The notes below the pieces were generated by a model that saw only the letters and a list, made by a program, of their open reading frames with translations, did no database searches and had not been told where the DNA came from. The position numbers and the translations under genes are program-made. Positions 59,800-64,000 of a stretch of DNA of 64,000 nt are shown piece by piece; the first letter of the stretch is position 1, and the number at the start of each line of letters is the position of its first letter. The stretch comes from Puffinus mauretanicus (Eukaryota; Chordata; Aves; Procellariiformes; Procellariidae). The stretch is taken from assembly GCA_023333565.1 (NCBI GenBank), contig JAJKFH010002273.1, positions 1,984,001 through 2,048,000 of the forward strand, given 5' to 3'.

Positions 59800-62700
59800 C
59801 ACCATCTGTTCAAAGGATGGATTTCATAGATTTATAATAATGCCATCAGGCAAATAGCTTTGCAAATTGCAAATATGGTTAAAATATACACAAAAGATAC
59901 AAACATTAAACACAGCAATTACGGTGTTTTTTTTTTTTTCAATCTTGAAATGTGTATGTGTCTGGATACAATTACTTTTTGCTGTTGCTGAGGTGTAGTG
60001 CATTTCTGTATGCAAACAGGATTTGGAACATTTTGTTAATCATGGTTTTTACTCTTTTGTTTGCTGGTTTCTCTTGCAAGATAGAAATCTCTAATCCAAT
60101 ATAGGGTTCCTTACATGTGAAAGACATTGATTATAGTATAAATGAAATAATTGAAAATATAAAATATGTGAAATCTAATTACCTGCAGCCAAAGTGTCTG
60201 CTCCAAGTAGTCTAGCATTGGGGCTGTTTTAGTCATGGGACTTACTTTTTAGGAGAAAGAAACTGCAAAAAGGAGGAACCATATATGCCAGAAACTGAAA
60301 ACTTCTTGGAGTGAGATACCTAAAACTGAACTTCTGCCATCCTTCATTTACAGTATGTTAAAATAATAAAATATTTTCCACTAGGATGATCATACAATGC
60401 CTTTGATTTGTTTGTTATTCAGTCCTGGTTCTGGAAAGCTCCCAAACAAAGTATATAACATGTATACAGCTACCTGAAAATCTGGGAAATGATCTTCATT
60501 GTAAAAGGAGAAGGTGGTGGGATATTTCCTAAATCCACCATGGATGCTAAATCACAAAACAACAAGGCTGTATTCCACTTGGCAATAAGATGATCTTAAA
60601 TACTATAATTAAAAACAAGAGTTACTTTCATTAAATACTGAACTCCCATTGTGCCGATTATCCTCATAATGCTTTGCATAATGCTTGCGAATCTATAATG
60701 CTTAAAGATACAAGATGAAACACACTGTAAAGACAGTGAGGGACAAAACTCCACCAACCTCTTAAAACATTAATTGAATTTTTCCTTTTGTTGTGTTCTT
60801 TGGTTTCCGTCAAGTGAGGTTGAACAGCTGAACACTTAACGTTGCATGTAAATATATATATAATCCCTGTGATCAACTGTGATCACTAGTGAAACTTGGA
60901 TATGAAACAAGTGAATTCAGTTGCTATGTATAAGAATTAAGTTGCTATATATAAGGGCTGTAATCAGCTATTAAATCTAACATTGTTTCCTGGGCCAAGC
61001 ACTGAGAGAAGGACTTAGAGTCAGCATGCTGTATTTTTTGATGTGGGCATCACTCACAGTGGATAGTTGCAACATGGTCTCTGGAGCTGGCTGTAGTCTT
61101 TCAGGCCGCAAGCTGCAGCTGTCTCCTGCTGTTTCTTCTGAATGAGAACCACCTCGTGCCAGGTGGTGTGCAAGGACGAGTAAAAATGCCGTCCCTATTC
61201 TGTTGTGTCAGAATAGCAGCAGCTGAGAGATAGCCAAGGTGTTCATTGGCATCAAGACACATGCGAGGTTTTGGGGGGCATCTAAAGAACCATGAGATGG
61301 CTTTGTGATGTTTTACAGAGAGCTCCTCTGAAGAATAAGGATCCACATGGCAGAAAGCATGAAGATGTTTGGTGTCATAATCTGACTAGAAATGAGAAAA
61401 ATTTTCAATACTAGTAAATAAATGCTAGGCAAGGCAGGAACGGACATGAAAAAACTCAGGGTTTGGCACAATATAGGAGAATCAGTGTCGCAGTGGATAA
61501 GCACGGTTGTGAGCTTCCTAGATAACTGATAGGAAACTCCTAGCTACCTGTTCGCCTATAGTAAAGGTGAATATTTACTATCTGAGGAGAATAAAAGCTT
61601 TTCACAAAGCAATTTTCCCATGTTACAGCCACAGAGAAATTTTGCAGGAAGGAGAAATCAGAGATTTATTGTATTTTTCTGGTTTGGTAATGCTTTTTTC
61701 TGCTTTTTTTCTGCCTATATTTAAGGCTTCTTTGTGCATCTTTCGGTAGAGAAACTACAGCACCTTTTTTTTTAAAGCTGAATCAAAATACTGTGTTAGG
61801 TTCATATCTATGCAGTAGCCATATATCCAGCAGCTTCCTTCGTTGAGGAATTCCTTAATTCATGGTTTCACCATAATGGCTTTAATTTCTTCTTCTTGCA
61901 TGATGCAAGAATATAGCCAGGCATAAGGATTTGAGCTCTTTGAGAACACAGAGCACACAGCTGGTCCTTAGTGGCTTGACTAAGAGGAGCCTTTGGATGC
62001 CAAGTGAATTTAGAGTGGGTTTAAGCCTCTCTGCTTTGTGCTGTCAGCAGTGCTTGTGCCAGTAAGTCCCCACACGAGGATGTCACCAACAACTTCCCTG
62101 CTTACCTTCGAGCTCGTGCCAGCCAAGCTGCCATAAAGGACCCCAAGTATCATGTTTACAATGAGTGATTAGGCAGGTACCAGCAGATAGAGAGCCCTTT
62201 AGGAAAGAACAACGGTTTCATCAGCGTAACAATGCCTAAAGGAGCATAGAGACTGTCTCATTCAGTGTTTCGTGCTACGTCTTGCACAGCCCCAAACAGC
62301 GAAGGGAGAGAGATGACCATAGCTAGAACTTGTTCAGAAAACAGTAAGCAGGAAAGAGAGTCTTAGGATGATGCAAGAGGAACAATATTGTGAAACTGAG
62401 CAAAAATAATATTTAGGTGATAAAGACATTTCCCGCGGTGAGCTGGAAGTGGCCACTGTAAGAAATGCTGCAGCAGCATCGATCACCATGGCACCCAGTG
62501 AGCTGCAGATTTTGTTCCTATCACAAATGAGAGTGGGAGGGGAGCCCCAGAGGCGGGCGAGCGAAAGCTATAACCTGACTCACAGATGTCATGTCTGTGA
62601 CCAGGGCTGCTAACATGCTGTCGGCTTTCATGTCAGATAAGACGAGCTCCCTTCCCTTGGCTCGCTCTCCCATTTCTGCTGCTAGTAAGCCCATGGCCAG

Positions 62701-64000
62701 CTTGTGTTCCGGTAACTTGCAGGATAAATCTTCCCATCATCCCTACCACTGCCTTGCACTCTCCAGTCATTTCTTATTTTTAGGCATATGCGCTTTTGGC
62801 TAATCTGCACTGCTTGAGGCATGAGCCCTTTGTGTTCTTTTTTACTGTAATCAAAAGGAGCCTGAACCCAGAAGATGCCAAAAGACATCAGTTTCCCTTG
62901 TAAGCAGTGTAAGCTGAGTGTGCTCATCGCCTCCAAAGATGCTTAACACACTTCTAAGATGGTGCCCTGAGTACCTATTTATCCAAGTCCGGTGCTCACA
63001 GGGCAAAGGGCTGCATTTCATTTTTGTTGATGATTAATACTATATTTCAAAATGAATTTTCTCCAGCAGCAGTGACTTTTGAGACCGTAAGGAATACACT
63101 TCTTTCTAGAGTCAAGCTCGCTATGTTGACTAGTTCACAGGAACTCCACAGAATTGCAGGCAGCTTAAACCAGCCTCATCAACTGAATCCATTAAAACTT
63201 AAGGAAATGGTTGTAGGGGCTTTTTTCTTTAAAATGACTCTCTGATTGTATTGTTATTTTTTTAATAACATCTTCCACATATCCTCTCCCTTTGCTTTGT
63301 TTGCTTTTTACTAGACAGCATCAGCAATGTTAACCCAGAGTTGTCAACGTGGCTTACCAAAGTTTAATTTCATTTACAGAAAAAGAAGGTAATTTAATTA
63401 TCTGTGTATAATAGCATATGGGTTGTACATGTTGACGGTGGCTACAGTCTGTACACACAGCTATGAGAGCTGAGATGTTTGTATGTATGTGTGTCTGTAT
63501 ATGTGGGCATGAAGAAGTCCATAAATACTAGCACGCTTACTTCATGTACAGAATATTTTGTGTGTGTCAGTGTGTTTGCACAAATGCCTGTGTGTATTTC
63601 TCATTGTGATATGATAATAATAGCTTTAGAATAGCAGCATTGCAACTGCCTGGTACTAGAATATGATACCATGTTGGATTATCTGTGTTGCGAGTACACA
63701 AATGCCCTGTTGCGGCATGGCAAGATATCCTCAACAGAGGAACATCATTTTACTTCTCTTAGTATCTAAATACATTATGAAAAATATAAAATACAATTCA
63801 CTACATAAGAGAAGTACCTGCAAAGCATGGCAGATCTCAAGGAAATGTTGATGTTTTTAGTACTGTCATCCATCACCATAATGAGTGCCAAAACTCCTTT
63901 GAAAATTAGCTGTCTGTGATTAGGCAGGTTTCAGAGTGCAGGTTGTTTCTGTATCTGATTCTGAAATATATTAATATGAATGTTATGCTAATTTGTCTAC
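59800..64000. other. No gene recognised
   Basis: Anonymous sequence. A 16-bp direct repeat (AGTTGCTATRTATAAG) occurs at 60919-60934 and 60940-60955. Low-complexity TG-rich sequence lies at 63475-63600. 62430-62700 is slightly richer in GC, with short open frames and no recognisable product. Confidence 0.55.
63475..63600. repeat. TG-rich low-complexity region
   Basis: Imperfect TGTATG/TGTGTC words recur over about 125 bp. Decayed microsatellite. Confidence 0.5.

Noticed and set aside
1..64000. CRISPR arrays, operons, ribosome binding sites, tRNA and rRNA genes
   Set aside because: Nothing of the kind is seen. Base composition, LTRs and LINE fossils all indicate vertebrate nuclear DNA, and no B-box or cloverleaf tRNA pattern was found.

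Overview
The window looks like a non-coding stretch of a bird nuclear genome. It is AT-rich and has no long open reading frame. It carries solo LTRs of the type that opens TGTCCTGGTTTCAGCTGGGA, which I know as abundant in non-galliform (neoavian) birds. It also carries very old, decayed CR1/L3-clade LINE pieces and has low overall repeat density. No intact protein-coding gene, rRNA or tRNA could be supported. The window is best read as a gene desert or the inside of very large introns. The bird assignment is inference from repeat content, not from a gene.

Layout. 1-10.6 kb is mostly anonymous sequence, with a local GC- and CpG-rich patch at 7.18-7.64 kb that holds a good splice donor. At 10.6 kb lies a fossil C2H2 zinc finger. 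At 11.6-12.0 kb there is a second GC-rich patch followed by a perfect 26-bp direct repeat. At 13.27-13.98 kb the minus strand holds a decayed coding sequence, probably a processed pseudogene of unidentified origin. 14-32 kb is mostly featureless, with one exon-like block (22.4-22.6 kb) and a perfect hairpin at 28.5 kb. 32.4-33.1 kb is a LINE fossil covering the end of the endonuclease domain and the linker before the reverse transcriptase. A MIR-like SINE core follows at 33.3 kb, and an exon-like open stretch interrupted by one stop lies at 33.8-34.1 kb.

41-48.5 kb is the most structured region. It has a 37-bp element made only of the two ends of the avian LTR, flanked by an exact 5-bp target duplication (41497-41533). 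It then has a full solo LTR on plus (42762-43337), an old LINE C-terminal fragment (43.8-44.1 kb), and a second solo LTR of the same family in inverted orientation with its own exact target duplication (47843-48423). 48.5-64 kb holds a hAT-like transposase fossil (58.07-58.52 kb, minus), an unrecognised 105-codon open stretch (59.5-59.8 kb) and several AT-rich, TAAT-dense blocks that resemble conserved enhancers.

Nothing here forms a pathway or operon. The value of the window is in its fossil record (LTR ends, LINEs, hAT, zinc finger, retrocopy) and in a few candidate exons that RNA evidence could confirm or dismiss.
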